Below the pieces are notes generated by a model. It did not search any database and was not told the DNA's origin. It was given only the letters and a program-made list of their open reading frames with translations. A stretch of DNA of 64,000 nt. Origin: Ligustrum vulgare (lineage: Eukaryota; Streptophyta; Magnoliopsida; Lamiales; Oleaceae). Below are positions 21,835-33,835 of the stretch, piece by piece. Position numbers and translations under genes: made by a program. The DNA lies in contig OY743190.1 in assembly GCA_963555705.1 (NCBI GenBank), positions 20,591,491 through 20,655,490 of the forward strand. Reading direction: 5' to 3'. How positions within the stretch are numbered: the first letter of the stretch is position 1; the number at the start of each line of letters is the position of its first letter.

Positions 21835-22133
21835 AGGCAATGTTGAGCGGCTTGAAAAACGTTAGAACGCACAAAGTCCAAAATTCTCCTTGTGTTGTAT
21901 GAGAGGCAATGTTGAGCTACCACTAATGCAAAACTCGCCTCAAACTCTGGTAGAATTGTTGTATTCTGGAAGTGAAAAAAGCAAATATTTTCTCGAAAAT
22001 ATAAGATCCTACAATATGATGTTTTCTTTCACTTCTATTAAGGCGGGGGGGAGGGGGGGGGGGGAGATTGATGCTAGCATAAATCACGGTACATTACCCT
22101 ACCATATTTAGATTAAATGGACAGAACTATCAC
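21835..22133 (+). pseudogene. Helitron Rep-helicase gene, segment 1 of 4
   Basis: After an acceptor-like TTCAG the frame reads NAQSPKFSLCCMRGNVELPL, then SGSEKSKYFLENIRSYNMMF, then SFTSI, then DASINHG, and ends at QNYH-type sequence. This is the N-terminal domain of plant Helitron helicase-like proteins. An expanded G-tract (22044-22066) sits where relatives have a short Met-Gly-Gly, and a stop follows. It is cut at the duplicated ATCAC (22129-22133) and resumes at 24648. Confidence 0.8.
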
Positions 22134-24642
22134 TGTAGCGCCCCGAGTTCTAAATACCCGGTTCACCACTTCATTTTCTGGTCTAAACTTTAAAATAATA
22201 TTCTAGCGAAAGAAATAACTGAAATTCATTTTTGGCAACTTTAAATAAATTGTAATGGTCGATAAAATTCGAAAAAATTTATGAAACAATTCAAACTAAC
22301 GAATCGAGCCATTAATAATAAAAAACATTCAACAATGCCATAATTTCTCAAATAATTGAAAATCTAAAAAATAACCAAAGTTTAGAAGCATGGATCATCA
22401 AAATAAGATTCTCAGTTATTTAACGAGTACATATAAATACTCAGTAGATTTATGGCCAATTAATTAATCTACATTATAATTGAACACGTAAATGCAAGAT
22501 CTTTAGAAATCATATGGTGTGGGTTGCTCTTCTTGTGCATTAAAGCACATGGCTTCTCTTTGAAAAATCATAGGCTCTTTAAAATCATAGGGTATGTGTT
22601 GCTCTTTCTTCTCGTGCACTTAAGACACATAAGTTATGCATAACATCATCATTTATCTTGCAAGATTTCTCTTCTTTCTTTCTCATGCATAAAAGCATAT
22701 AAGTTATGACAAGCATAACAACATAAATATTTTCGAAGAAATATATTCTCGTCTCTTTTCATAAAAATGACGTTCACATAAGTCACATAACATATACATT
22801 CACATGCAATCATAATTTAAATCAATTAATAGGGGCGAGTCTACCTTAAATTCAAGGAGTGCAAAGTCGAGCGGGAAATGACTTCAATCCTTTAAACATC
22901 CGTACGCCTCGTCTAGCTAATTAGAAAAATAAGTTAAATTAGTCTTTTGAAATTTATAGTTTAAAAATCATAAATTACAATTTGGGGACTGAAATTGATT
23001 ATTTTGAAAGTTTGGGGGACTAAAATTGATGCTTTGAAAGTTGGGGGACTAAAATGAATACTTTCAAAACTTGGGTTGAAGCTCAAAATGGACATTAAAC
23101 TGTAGGGGTTGAAATAATTGATTTTTTAAAATGAAGGGGCTGATTAAAATAATTTAAAAACTTAAAGGCTGAAATGAATAGTTTAAAACTCAAAAGGAGT
23201 TATTTAAATACTTTTACAAACTTCAGGCTTAAAATCAAATGAATTGAGTCTGTAGGGACTGTCTTAAAATAATTTAAAACTTCAGGTGCTAAAATAAATC
23301 ATTTAAAACTAACAGGACTAAAATAAATAATTTTAAAAATTGGGGACTAAAATATAATTTTTCAAACTAAAATATATATAACACCATATATACATATATA
23401 TCATATCTATCTCTCTCTCAAACTGAGAGAGAGCAAGGGTGGCGAGGCCCCTCCCCAACCCGATGCCACTGCCGATGGACCACCGATGGAAGGCCGACAT
23501 CGCGGGCGGCGAGTAGCGTGGCCGAGCCTAAGGTTAGGATTCAAAGATTCTTGGGTTGCGATTTGGTGTAAAATCAGTGTAACCGAGACTGAGTTAAGAA
23601 CCTAGGGCTGCTATTGCCGGAAATTTCTTGGTCAAGGTAAGTATTTTGGTTTCTTGGTAAAATTTTGGGTTTGATTTTGAGTTTGGAAGTGGATTGGCCG
23701 TGGTGGTTGATTCGTAAGGCTGTAGTGATGTTAATGGTGGTGATGTTTGGGTTGTGATGGAGGTGGCTATGGTGTGAGAAGGGTGGATTGGTTTCGATCT
23801 TGGAGGTGATGGTGACTGCTTTGGTTGTTGGGGATGATGGAGGTGAGTTGGGGGTGGCGGCACTGCAGGTGGTTGGGTGGTTTCGAGTATGGCAGTGGTG
23901 ATGCCTGCGGTGGTAGGGCACGAACTGGGAAATGGTTGTGGCTGGTTGGTCTTAGGCGATGGAGATGGAGGTGGCGGTTGGTGATGATGCATTGGTATGG
24001 TGGTATTACAGGTTGTGATCAGATAAATTTGCTTGTGAAAAATATTGGCCAAAAGTTGAGAAAATTCTTACCTTGAAGCTTGGTTGCAGGGAATCAGAAT
24101 TGTGGAGCTCTGGTTTGAAGTTTGTTGAGCTCCAGCTTGCTGTGAATGGAGAAATGAGGCTGGAACTCGTGTTTTGATTGTGCAGAGGGAGAGGCTGGAA
24201 CTCATGTTGGTTTGTGTTGAGAGGGGAGAGGCTGGTCATGATGATGCTGAGGATTGGGTTTGGAGGAGTTGGTGATGCATAATGGAGTGGGTGGAAGTAT
24301 GGGATTGATATAGTTGGTAGTATGAAATCTTAACAAGCAATACACGAAATTTGAGGAAAATCGTTCGCGTGAATCAACTGAGTAGGAAAATGGATCTGAT
24401 AAAATGAGCTTGACGTAATTTGGAATTTAAAACGATTTTAAAAATAATAATTTAAATAAATAAATAAAATAATAAAATTTTAGAAATTTGGATTTTAATT
24501 AAAATCGAATGGACTTGATATTTCTCGACTTGGTTAGACGAATACGTCGCGATTTTAAATTAAAAATGGGTGAGATCGCAGCGGCACGATTTTCATAATT
24601 TTAAAATAATTATTTAATGCGTAAAAATTCTTGGTCACTACA
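22134..24642 (-). mobile_element. Solo LTR, relative of the LOG-bearing retrotransposon
   Basis: This 2509-bp unit has TGTAGCGCCCCGAGTTC at the left and GGTCACTACA at the right, flanked by ATCAC at 22129-22133 and 24643-24647. In element sense it starts TGTAGTGACC, so here the termini are canonical TG...CA. End sequences, GGGACTAAAAT minisatellite (22980-23360) and GGT-rich block (23700-24250) match the layout of the 3365-bp LTRs at 7449 and 13919, at clearly lower identity. It is inserted in the Helitron gene. Readings in the GGT-rich part (Pro/Thr/His-rich on the - strand) are not genes. Confidence 0.93.
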
Positions 24643-24647
24643 ATCAC

Positions 24648-25260
24648 ATGATTGGTAGTTTATTTCCAAGCGAGGATTCAACACCAAAATTTGCACAACT
24701 TTATATATGACACTGAAAACGAGGTGGCCAACCGTTTGCACTCCGTTGGGTAATATTCTTTCCCTACTAATTTTTTATTATTCTTAGTACATTATTATTT
24801 CTAAAACTTTACAATTGTAAATAATTTTTTTATATTTAGTTCAAGTACTGAAGATGGCAGATTACATGAAGAGATTGTCAATGACCTTAAGAAGATGCTT
24901 GATGAACATAATGTATTGGTCAAGACATTTAGAATGGTTAGGGAAAGTATACATGGTTCTGACTTCTCAAATATGAAGCTCAGACTTATTGGTTAGTGAG
25001 ATCAAGATGGAAGAAGATATAACCTTCCGTCAGCTGATGAGGTTGCGGGATTGATAAATGGTGATTTTGAGAAATGCCTGGTGCTATAGATATAGTTGTT
25101 GATACTAGATCTGGACTACTAAAGCATATAACTGAATTAAATCCTACATATCTTGAAATTCGGTACCCTTTGCTTTTTGTTTATTGACAAGATGAGTTTA
25201 GAGAAGATGTTTCATTCAACAATTGTATAGCATTGTCACGTGCTTGTCGTGGGAAGCTTA
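24648..25260 (+). pseudogene. Helitron Rep-helicase gene, segment 2 of 4
   Basis: The reading resumes as MIGSLFPSEDSTPKFAQLYI, then YDTENEVANRLHSVG. An intron-like gap (about 24749-24839, GT...TTTAG) follows, then IVNDLKKMLDEHNVLVKTF, GRRYNLPSADEVAGLI and CIALSRACRGK. The order and motifs are those of the conserved N-terminal part of Helitron helicases. Two stops after KLRLIG and frameshifts break it. It ends at the TTA (25258-25260) where a MITE has inserted. Confidence 0.88.
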
Positions 25261-26269
25261 GGCTACGTTCTCTTTATGTTTCAGTTTTCTATTTTCATTT
25301 TCGAAAATGTTTTTTATTTTCTATTTTCATTTCTGTTTTCAAAATTACTAAGAACACATTTGGTTTGTTATTTTGAAAACTGTTTTCGAAAATGAAAAAC
25401 TGAAAAATACGTTTTGTTTGAAATTTTGAAGAGATTTTTTTTTGTGTACTTGTAATTATATTGCTTGCGAATAAATTTATAAAATGATATTTTGTGAATT
25501 GGGACAACCTTCTTGATCACAGAAAATGATATTTTGTTTAACTGTGAATCACTCATCATTTGAATATGGTTGGAATAATTTGATAAGTAAAGTATTGAAA
25601 TATAAAATTAATTAAATTCTATCATTATAAAGTAAGAATAGAAAATGAGTTTCGATTTTTTAAATTTGAAGAGTCAAATCCATTCTTTATTTTAAAAAGG
25701 TAAAACAAGGAGTTTTTTAAAATTTATTATTATATATAGTCTTTAAAATAAAATAAAAACATTTTCTATTTAGAGGATTTTTTAACGAGGAAAACTATTC
25801 TTATTTAGCTAACTTTGAGAGTTTTGTGAAAATAAATTTTGCTATAAATAATACTAAAAAGGACACCAGAAATGATAATTTGTAAAAGAAAAAAATTAGC
25901 TATAAATAATACTAGAAATGATAATTTGTAAATAATACTAAAAATAAATTTTAGCTAAAAATAATGCTAGAAATGATAATATATAAATAATACTAGAAAT
26001 AAATTTTAGCTATAAATAATATTAGAAATGATAATTTGTAAAAAGGAAAAAAAGTGGTGTTGGGTGAATTTAAAAAAAAAAAAAAAAAGTGAAAACACAC
26101 GTTTTTCGCTTTCGGATTTGTAAAGAAAACGAGGAAAACGTCAAAAATGAGTTTTTTTTTCTTTACAACATTTATTTTTTGTTTTCGTTTTTGAAATCAA
26201 TGCAACAGAATGCGTTTTCTACATTTTCGAAAACAAAAAAGAGTTGGAAAGCGGCAAAGAGGCGCAACC
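25261..26269. mobile_element. PIF/Harbinger (Tourist-like) MITE with TTA target duplication
   Basis: The 1009-bp AT-rich unit starts GGCTACGTTCTCTTT and ends in the inverse of GGTTGCGCCTCTTT (11 of 14 match). TTA flanks it at 25258-25260 and 26270-26272. Removing it restores the Helitron reading GKLSMR-FFSFRLQERD without loss of a base. Sub-terminal TTTTCGAAAA-type palindromes occur near both ends. No transposase is encoded, so it is non-autonomous. Confidence 0.85.
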
Positions 26270-26272
26270 TTA

Positions 26273-26772
26273 GCATGCGATAATTTTTTTCATTCAGGTT
26301 GCAAGAGAGAGATGCTAAATCGATAAACATCTTATTTTCTAGAAGGTTGTTTCAAGAGTTTATAGTAGATGAGTACACTATGGTAGAGTTTTCTCACTTG
26401 CTTTACTTGTGTATACATCAAAAGGAACTAAGGTGTGAGTTATACAATAGTTTAGTTGATGCTTTGTTAAGGGACGAGAGAACTTTGTCTGTAACAAAAG
26501 GGTTGTTCTACCACCTCCTTTCATAGGAGGAGCCCGTTATATGATCCAGAACTACCAAGATGCAATGGTCATTTGTAGATAGGTCGGTTATCCTGATTTA
26601 TTTATTACCCTTACCTATAATCCAAAGTGGCCAGAGATTGTACGTTTTCTTGGAAAGAGGGGATTAAAGGTAGAGGATCGACTGACGTACTATATAGAGT
26701 ATTTAAGGTGAAGTTAGATCAACTGATGAATTATCTAAGAAAGAATGAGGTATTCGGATCTGTTAGAGCAGA
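26273..26772 (+). pseudogene. Helitron Rep-helicase gene, segment 3 of 4
   Basis: The frame reads FFSFRLQERDAKSINILFSR, then RLFQEFIVDEYTMVEF. With a frameshift it continues GGARYMIQNYQDAM, YPDLFITLTYNPKWPEIVRF and FKVKLDQLMNYLRKNEVFG. This is the Helitron N-terminal to pre-Rep region. It stops at ...VRA, exactly at an exon end (GCAG before GTATTA), where the Tat element has inserted with duplication GCAGA/GCAGG. Confidence 0.88.
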
Positions 26773-27454
26773 TGTTGAGATCGTACCCAAAATGCGGCAC
26801 ATTGGACCACCAGTGAAGGCTCAATGAGGGCCCAATGGACACTAGCCCATGGTTAAAGCTTAGAATAACACCTTGGGTCAACTTCCGAGGTGGAATATCA
26901 CGCGAACCTCTTTGACGGAAATGATTTGTGTCTGGCCGATGTGTTGTATGCTTAGCCGAGGTGCTTTACAGTGACGCACAGAAGATGGATGGGACAAGGG
27001 ATGAAGTCAGAGATGTGACACCACCTTTACCATGAAGTAACAGGTGCCCATCCCCTACAAAGTATAGTAATGATTAATATCAAAAGCAAGATCTCCTTTT
27101 TTAGAAGCTAGGGTAAATACAAGTGTAAAGTACGCCACGTGTCACGATCCAAAACAACGAGTTCCTCTATAAATAGAGCACTCCCTCCTATTTGTAAGGG
27201 GTTAGCAATTTCATACTCTTAACTAAATATTTTACTCTCACTCCATTTTCTCTCTTTTATACATTTATATTTCCCGCACCCAATTTATATCTGCTTGAAA
27301 TGAGCACTGACTTTGGCATCGGAGTGCAAATGGGAGCCACCTCAGCCCCCTTTGCAAACTGATCGTTTGTCACAGTGCGCAGGAGATCCACGTGTTCAAG
27401 AGGGAGGAGCTGAGACGTGTTGGTCCAAGGTCCAACCGGATTTTGTAGTCAACA
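26773..27454 (+). repeat. 5' LTR of the Tat element
   Basis: 682 bp, TGTTGAG...GTCAACA, with a TATAAATA box at 27168-27175 that would drive the genomic transcript. It pairs with the 3' LTR at 39851-40522; the differences include small indels near 26825. Confidence 0.93.
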
Positions 27455-27474
27455 TTTTGGCGCCGTCTGTGGGA
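27455..27474 (+). other. Primer-binding site of the Tat element
   Basis: TTTTGGCGCCGTCTGTGGGA directly follows the LTR. The TGGCGCC core is usual for Tat/Athila-type gypsy elements and differs from the tRNA-Met type used by the other elements in this window. Confidence 0.85.
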
Positions 27475-27579
27475 AGCCATACTGCTAACCACGCAAACTC
27501 ATGGTGAAAAGCTACACGCGTAAAAGGAAACCTTGAAAATGGGGCGAGTGACCTCTTGCAAAAGAGCAAAGAACCACAA

Positions 27580-27840
27580 GAACTTTCAAACATAAGTTTA
27601 TTAACCTTGAAAAAGGCGAGAACTTTGAAACATAAGTTTATTAACCTTGAAAAAGGCAAGAACTTTGAAACATCAGTTTATTAACCTTGAAAAAGGCGTG
27701 AAACTTTGAAATACAAGTTTATTAACCTTGAAAAAGGCGTGAAACTTTGAAATACAAGTTTATTAACCTTGAAAAAGGCGTGGAACTTTGAAATACAAGT
27801 TTAATAACCTTGAAAAAGGCTAAGAGCTTTGAGATAAAAG
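27580..27840 (+). repeat. Minisatellite of about 41 bp in the Tat leader
   Basis: Six consecutive units share AGTTTATTAACCTTGAAAAA followed by GGCG- or GGCA-type ends and AACTTTGA. They lie between the primer-binding site and gag. Confidence 0.9.
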
Positions 27841-27886
27841 TTCACCTATCTTTCAAAGAGAAGATAAAACCAAAAAATTGCTGAAC

Positions 27887-29340
27887 ATGAATGAAAGTGA
27901 CGAAGATATTAACCCTCGTAGGAGTAGAAATGACCAGCTCAGGGAGGAGGAGGCTCCTCAGAGGCCTCTTGAGAACACAAATGAGGGGGTGGCCCAACCT
28001 AACCCTTCGCGCCGGCACCGAAATTGTCGCATGCTGCGAGACATGACTCGCATGACAGCCCAAATGCTGAAAATGCAGAAACAATAGATAGAACGAACCA
28101 CTGCGATGAATGCTTACATGGCTAGATGGTATGTTATGAACGAGCCCATTATACCCCCGAAATATTCACAGCCACATTACTCACCATCCGATGCGGCCAC
28201 TGCCTCCTATTATTATTAAGATCCACAGGAATATGCTGAGGTGGAATCCGCGCCCCTATACGAAGAAGGCTCGGAGCATGAAGCACCTGAAGAACAAGAC
28301 CAACTCCCAGCTAGACACAGGGAGACTTCGCCCAGAAAATCTAGCAATGTTTTCAGCCGGATAGGAGGGCTATTCAGAGGCAAGTGAGGGGGTCGAATTG
28401 ATCAAGGTCGGCACAATGCAGCTGAGCCTAGAAATAGGCGGGAGCGACGCGCTGAAGAAGCCTTGTCACAGAGTCAAATGCATAGGGACCAGCATGGTAC
28501 GGGAGCAAAAAAGTTGGCCCCCACGCATGAGCTTAGGAATAGGCAGGAATGGAGAGCCGAAGCAGCTCGGAGCAAATCTCGTAATGATTTACCGACCCAT
28601 GAAAGGACAAACTACTGCCGAGTTTTGCCACCACAAAGGCAGGAGTACGCTTCACTGCCCTACAACCAATACCATGACCCAATGTATTCCCGTCATGACG
28701 AGAACGGTGAATTACCCTCATACGAGATGGATGACTAAGAGGAAATAAGTCCCTTCACGGAGGGCATCCGTAGGTGCCCAGTGCCTCATGACTTCGAAAT
28801 GCTAGAAATAAAAAAGTATTCTACCCGAGGTGACCCTGACGATCACCTGCTAAACTACCGCGCTAGCATGGAAATAGCCGGAGCTACTCCGGCATTGAAG
28901 TGCAAAGCTTTTGCTTTAACCCTCGAGGGAAGTGCGATACGATGGTACAAAAGCTCCCTCCTGGTAGCATCCACAGTTGGAGAGATCTGAAAACAGCCTT
29001 TAAAAATGACTTTGTTTCCTCCAGGCCTGGCCAGCTCCCACTCCAATGCCTTCAGGATCTAACGCAAGGAAGGGATAAATCTTTGAAAAGTTACCTAGCT
29101 CGGTTTACTGAAGAGATGTACATTTGTGAAAACATCACCGAGGCGGAGATGTTTTCCACATTGAAAGGAGGGCTAGATATGACGAACATGTTTTGGAGGG
29201 ATGTCAGAAGCAGGAAACCGAGGGATTACAACGCCCTAGTAGACCTGATGAAGGAGGAGATCGTATCAGAAGAAATGGCTAGGGCCAGAGACAACCATCC
29301 TCAAGGGAGATACAATGTTGGGTATTCTAATGAAGCAAAC
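27887..29340 (+). pseudogene. Tat gag, first part
   Basis: The reading begins MNESDEDINPRRSRNDQL. After several stops it reaches the retrotransposon gag core: MLEIKKYSTRGDPDDHLLNY, then CKAFALTLEGSAIRWYKS, then a frameshift, then LPPGSIHSWRDLKTAFKNDF, SLKSYLARFTEEM and the final NVGYSNEAN. Gag forms the particle and binds element RNA. It is interrupted at CAAAC (29336-29340) by the nested element and continues at 31067. At least three in-frame stops and one frameshift make it non-functional. Confidence 0.85.
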
Positions 29341-31061
29341 TGACTCGATGTTAAATCTACCCTCCAAGTATAAATGGGTCAAGTTATAGCCTAGCGATAA
29401 TCCAGGGTCATTCTTCCTAGGGATTTTATTGGTATCGTAGTATTTGCTAAATTCGAAACTTAACTATGATTTCAATTGTGTTAAAACGAATTTGGAGAGA
29501 ATATAATTAAATTGCAATGAAAGAGAAATTTGAGTGGAGTTATTCTTTCGCTATCAATTGGGCTTTGCAAATAAATTTAGCATGAATTTCTTGAGATCGA
29601 TAAAATTTGGAAATATTAGTACGAAAATTAATCAATTTATTTTACGGAATTTAGTCGAGCATGTTATGTGCATATTTAATACATATCACATCAACGACAT
29701 CGATCGAAGTAAAATAATTTGAAAATTTAAAACACTCGTTAATTATCATCAATCACAAGAATCCATCTATAGAAAATTAACATTCACCCATTGACGCTAA
29801 GAATAACTCCCCTCAAATATAACTTAGCCGAACATAATTAAATCAAACGAAATAAAATTCAAACAAACACTTATCATTCTAGAAAACTAAATTCAAATTT
29901 GAAAATGAAAATTCAATAACTAACCATATCTAAAGATTAAACCAATGTCAATAATCTGAAAATTATATAACCAACATTATAACTTCAAACTAAACTAATG
30001 GCAATAAACTGAAATTATAAAAATTAACATAAAACAATCAACAATCTAAGCAAAATATAAACTAGAACAAGTCACCAAAACAAAGGCTGCTGCGAGATGG
30101 TTGAAGACCGGAGGCTGCTGTGAGGTGGTTGAAGACCGGAGGCTGCTGTGAGGAAAAGGAGATGCTGATGCAGTGTTTTGGTTGAGAGAGGTTGAGGTGA
30201 CGGGGTGTGAGGTGAAGGCTGCGGATGAGGGAAAACTGCAGCTCCAGGTTCTGCAGAGGGACGAGTTGCGAGATATGCAGCTGTGTAAGGTTGAAGGTGG
30301 ACGCCAAAGACAGAGATGAGAGTCGTTGTTGTGCAGCGGCTGAGAAGAAGACACCGGATGATTTGCTGCTGGTTTGCTGTTCGAATCAAGGGAGTTGAGA
30401 GGGAGAGTCGTTCGAGAGGTAGAGAGCTGAAAGGGATGAAGGTGCTGCTGGTTTTTTTTTGTGGGAAGATGGCTGCTGCTGTTTTTTGGGAGGAAGAATG
30501 CTGCAGCTGATGAAGGAAAAGTGCTGCGGCTGGTTATCTCAAGGAAGACAGAGGCTGAATGCCTGCTGTAGGTTTTGCGGCTGCTGGGTTATCAGAGAAG
30601 GGAGAAGACAGAATATGCGTGAGGTAGAGGGAATTCAGAGGGAGGTTCTGTGTGTGTAGTTGGTGAGAAAGAGAGGTGACTCTTGCTGTTGACTATTTGT
30701 ATAAGGTTAGAGATAGAGAGAATGCGTGAGAGAGAGAGAAGAACGGCTGGAAGTCAGGTTGAGGGTAAACGGCAGAAGCTCCCTGGTTCTTCTCTGACGA
30801 TGGTGGAGTGGTGAGTAGTAGGTTTTTTTCTCAATTTGGGCTTTTTCGGGTCCATTAAACTAGGGATTTTTAAGATAAAATTGTCCAAAATGTACCTGCA
30901 ATTAAATAAATAAAATTATTAACAAATAAAATCAATTTAGAGTTTAACAAATAAAATTGAATCGTTTAATAAATTTTACTCTAAATGACAAGATTTATAT
31001 CCCAAAATCGTATTTTTCATTTATTTACCTATCTAAAATACGTAAAATTGGACAATAACCA
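29341..31061 (-). mobile_element. TG...CA element nested in Tat gag, probably a solo LTR
   Basis: The 1721-bp unit starts TGACTCGATG and ends GACAATAACCA, flanked by CAAAC at 29336-29340 and 31062-31066. No second LTR, primer site or protein domain is visible inside, so a solo LTR fits best. The words at the left end, read in reverse (ATTATCGCTAGG, then AACATCGAGTCA), look like the U5 end of a gypsy LTR, hence the - strand call. A 30-bp unit (GAGGCTGCTGTGAGGTGG type) is repeated at 30080-30150. Short readings inside are not supported as genes. Confidence 0.78.
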
Positions 31062-31066
31062 CAAAC

Positions 31067-31860
31067 CTCAAGAAAGGAGGTAACAAGGATAGGTTCGGCA
31101 GTAACCAGAGTGGAGCACTGCGTCCATTTCCGGGGACAGGGTCCAGCTATGCAGCAGAGATCACGGAAGCTATCCCCAACTTGCACTCCAACGCTCCTTC
31201 TCAGAATCCTCCCATGGCTCAAGGAAGAATGGAAAGTATCCGAAGTGGAAAACAACCCATGATTGGGGCTTACTGCGCCTACCACAGGTATTACGGTCAC
31301 GCAATAGAAGATTGCAGGAAAATCTACATGTTAGCGGACCAAAAGGAGCATGGAAGAAGGGGAAGTGATTTCTCCCCTGACAAGGGGAGAACTCAAAAAC
31401 CAGGTGGCCTGAAGTTCAACTGAGCTGACAGAAGAGCTCCGTGGAAGAACTCGACCAAAGAGAGGATTGACAATCGTCAAAGAGACAGGAACGAGGGCCA
31501 GGATACCTCCTCGACACATGCTAAAGATACAAGAGAACCACCTACGCCTGTGGCCGACCCTCCTATTCGTGAAATCGACACAATATTGGGAGGCCCCCAC
31601 CTAGGTGGGAGCACAAACAACTCCCAAAAGAGATATATCAGAGAAGCCAAGCAGCCCGCCAATGTGAATTACCATATCCATTCACATCCTGTTGGGATGC
31701 CTCGGACAGAATCTATCACCTTTACCCAGGACGATTCTATTGGAGTACACTTTTCACACAATGATGCATTGGTTATCAGGGTGGTAGTGGCTCGGAATGG
31801 GTTTTCATGAATGATGGTGGATGATGGTGCCTAGGTAAATGTGATTTACGGGGTAACTTT
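31067..31860 (+). pseudogene. Tat gag, second part, and protease
   Basis: The reading resumes with GALRPFPGTGSSYA and a zinc-knuckle-like YCAYHRYYGHAIEDC (about 31271-31315; C-x2-H-x4-H-x4-C). Further on it gives PANVNYHIHSHPVGMPRTES and FTQDDSIGVHFSHNDAL. The protease core follows: VVVARNGFS, a stop, MMVDDGA, a stop, VNVIYG (31785-31850), where DDGA is the aspartic-protease active-site motif. Protease would cut the Gag-Pol polyprotein. Two stops inside the motif disable it. Confidence 0.82.
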
Positions 31861-33835
31861 TGATAAGATGGGGATCAGCACTCCACTCATTCCAGTCCCG
31901 GATCTAATATATGAATTCACTGGGGATAGCATAACTCACAGAGGATCCATAACCCTTATGACTGAGGTAGGGAAAGCACCAACTCTTTCCAGAATCCCCA
32001 TGGAATTCTTGGTTGTGGACAAAATCTCCTCCTATCATGGCTCAATTGGGAGGCCAGGCCTCATTGACTTGGGAGCTGCAACTCATACAAAATACATTTG
32101 CGTGAAATTCCCCACGGAGCATGGTGTTGCAACTGTAAGGGGGAGCCAAACTGAATCGCGGGCCTGTTACACAAACGCAATTCGGAAATTTCAAGACCGG
32201 AGCTTGAACATGATTAGCGATGTAGCAATGGCCGAGGTTGCTCCAGATCCTGAAAGACTGGTTGGAGGACCCTCAGGAAATGAGGATGTTACAATGACGC
32301 TGGAAGAAGATCTGACATATCTGGACCCAAGAATAGCATAAGGTAATTGCTCTACCCCAGCTGAAAGGTTGGAATGCTTCGGTGTAGATCCACTTGACCC
32401 AATCAAGGAGTTGCAGATTGGATTGGATTCACCGGTTGAAATACAAAGATCAGCTGAAAAGCTTCTTACTTGAAAACCTCGATGTATTCGCATGGAAACA
32501 TGATGACATGGTTGGGATCGATTCTAAAGTAGCCTTTCACAGACTCCAGCTTGATCCTAGAAGCCCTGGGCACAGGCAAAAGAGAAGACCTATGAGTTCT
32601 GATAAGTATGAGACCTTGAAAGAAGAGGTTACGAAGCTGTTGAAAAATGGCTTTATCAGAGAATCCCGGTATCCGAAGTGCGTATCAAACCCTATTTTGG
32701 TACCAAAACATAATAGGAAGCTGAGAGTATGTATTGATTTTTCAAATTTGAACCAGGCATGTCCCAAAGACAGTTTTCCATTTCCTCGGATTGATTAGTT
32801 AGTTGACTCCACAGCGGGACATGAGATGCTGAGCTTTATGGATGCATACTCCGGGTACAATCAAATCCCCATGTATGAATCAGATGAGGAGCATACTTCG
32901 TTTATTACAGATAGGGGCTCTATTGTTACAAAGCTATGCCATTTGGCTTAAAAAATGCTGGAGCTACCTATCAAAGGTTGGTAAATAGCATGTTTTCAGA
33001 ACAATTAGGAAACACCATGAAGGTATATGTTGATGACATGCTGGTCAAAAGCATGGTCGCCACAGAGCATATCCGCCATTTGTTAGAGGCCTTCGATGTT
33101 TTGAGGAAATATCAAAGTAAGCTCAACCCAGAGAAGTGCGCTTTTGGGGTAGCATCCGGAAAATTTCTTGGATTCATTGTGAATAGGAGAGGGATCGAAG
33201 TCAATCCTGATAAAATCAATGCTTTGTTAAACATGCAATCACCTCGAAATCCAAACGAAGTGCAAAGCTTGACCGGGAGAATTGCGGCCTTAAATGGATT
33301 CGTTTCCAAGTCCACTGACAAATGCTTACAATTCTTTAGGGTCTTGAAGGGAGGGAAGCCATTTCAATGAACGCCGGAATGTGAGTAGGCTTTTGCCGAC
33401 TTGAAAGCATTCTTTGGACAGGCCCCATTACTATCAAAACCAAAGGCTGGCGAACTTCTCTACTTATATTTAGCCGTATCAAAAGAGGCTGTTAGCTCGG
33501 TATTGGTCAGAGAGGAGGATGAGAATCAATTCTCTGTGTATTATGTAAGAAAAGCCATGCTGGATGCTGAAACACGTTACCCAGATATCGAAAAACTTGC
33601 TCTCTAGTTGATCACAGCATCTCGCAAGCTCCGTCCCTACTTTCAGTCGCACTCCATACACGTGCTCACCAACTTTCCTATGAGACAGGTGTTGCAGAAA
33701 CCAGATGTATCTAGAAGGTTAATAAAGTGAGCGATTGAAATTAGCCACTTCGACCTACTTTATGAGCATCGGACCGCTGTAAAGGGTCAAGCATTAGCGG
33801 ATTTCATAGTTGAGTTCACACATCCGCCGGAGGTT
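31861..33835 (+). pseudogene. Tat reverse transcriptase and first RNase H
   Basis: After a linker (FDKMGISTPLIPVPDLIYEF) the RT begins near 32418: ENLDVFAWKHDDMVGID, VSNPILVPKHNRKLRVCIDF and YSGYNQIPM. After a frameshift come MPFGLKNAGATYQRLVNSMF and the catalytic YVDD at 33026-33037. The connection and RNase H follow at about 33380-33730 (AVSSVLVREEDENQFSVYYV, DAETRYPDIEKLAL). RT copies element RNA to DNA and RNase H removes the RNA. There are stops after PRID, FQ and LAL plus a frameshift before MPFG. Confidence 0.9.

Noticed and set aside
27313..27659. Readings across the Tat LTR and leader
   Set aside because: They run through the LTR end and primer-binding site and have no domain.
31331..31662. 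- strand readings opposite the Tat gag-protease
   Set aside because: Shadows of the sense frame; the sense strand has the zinc-knuckle and protease motifs.
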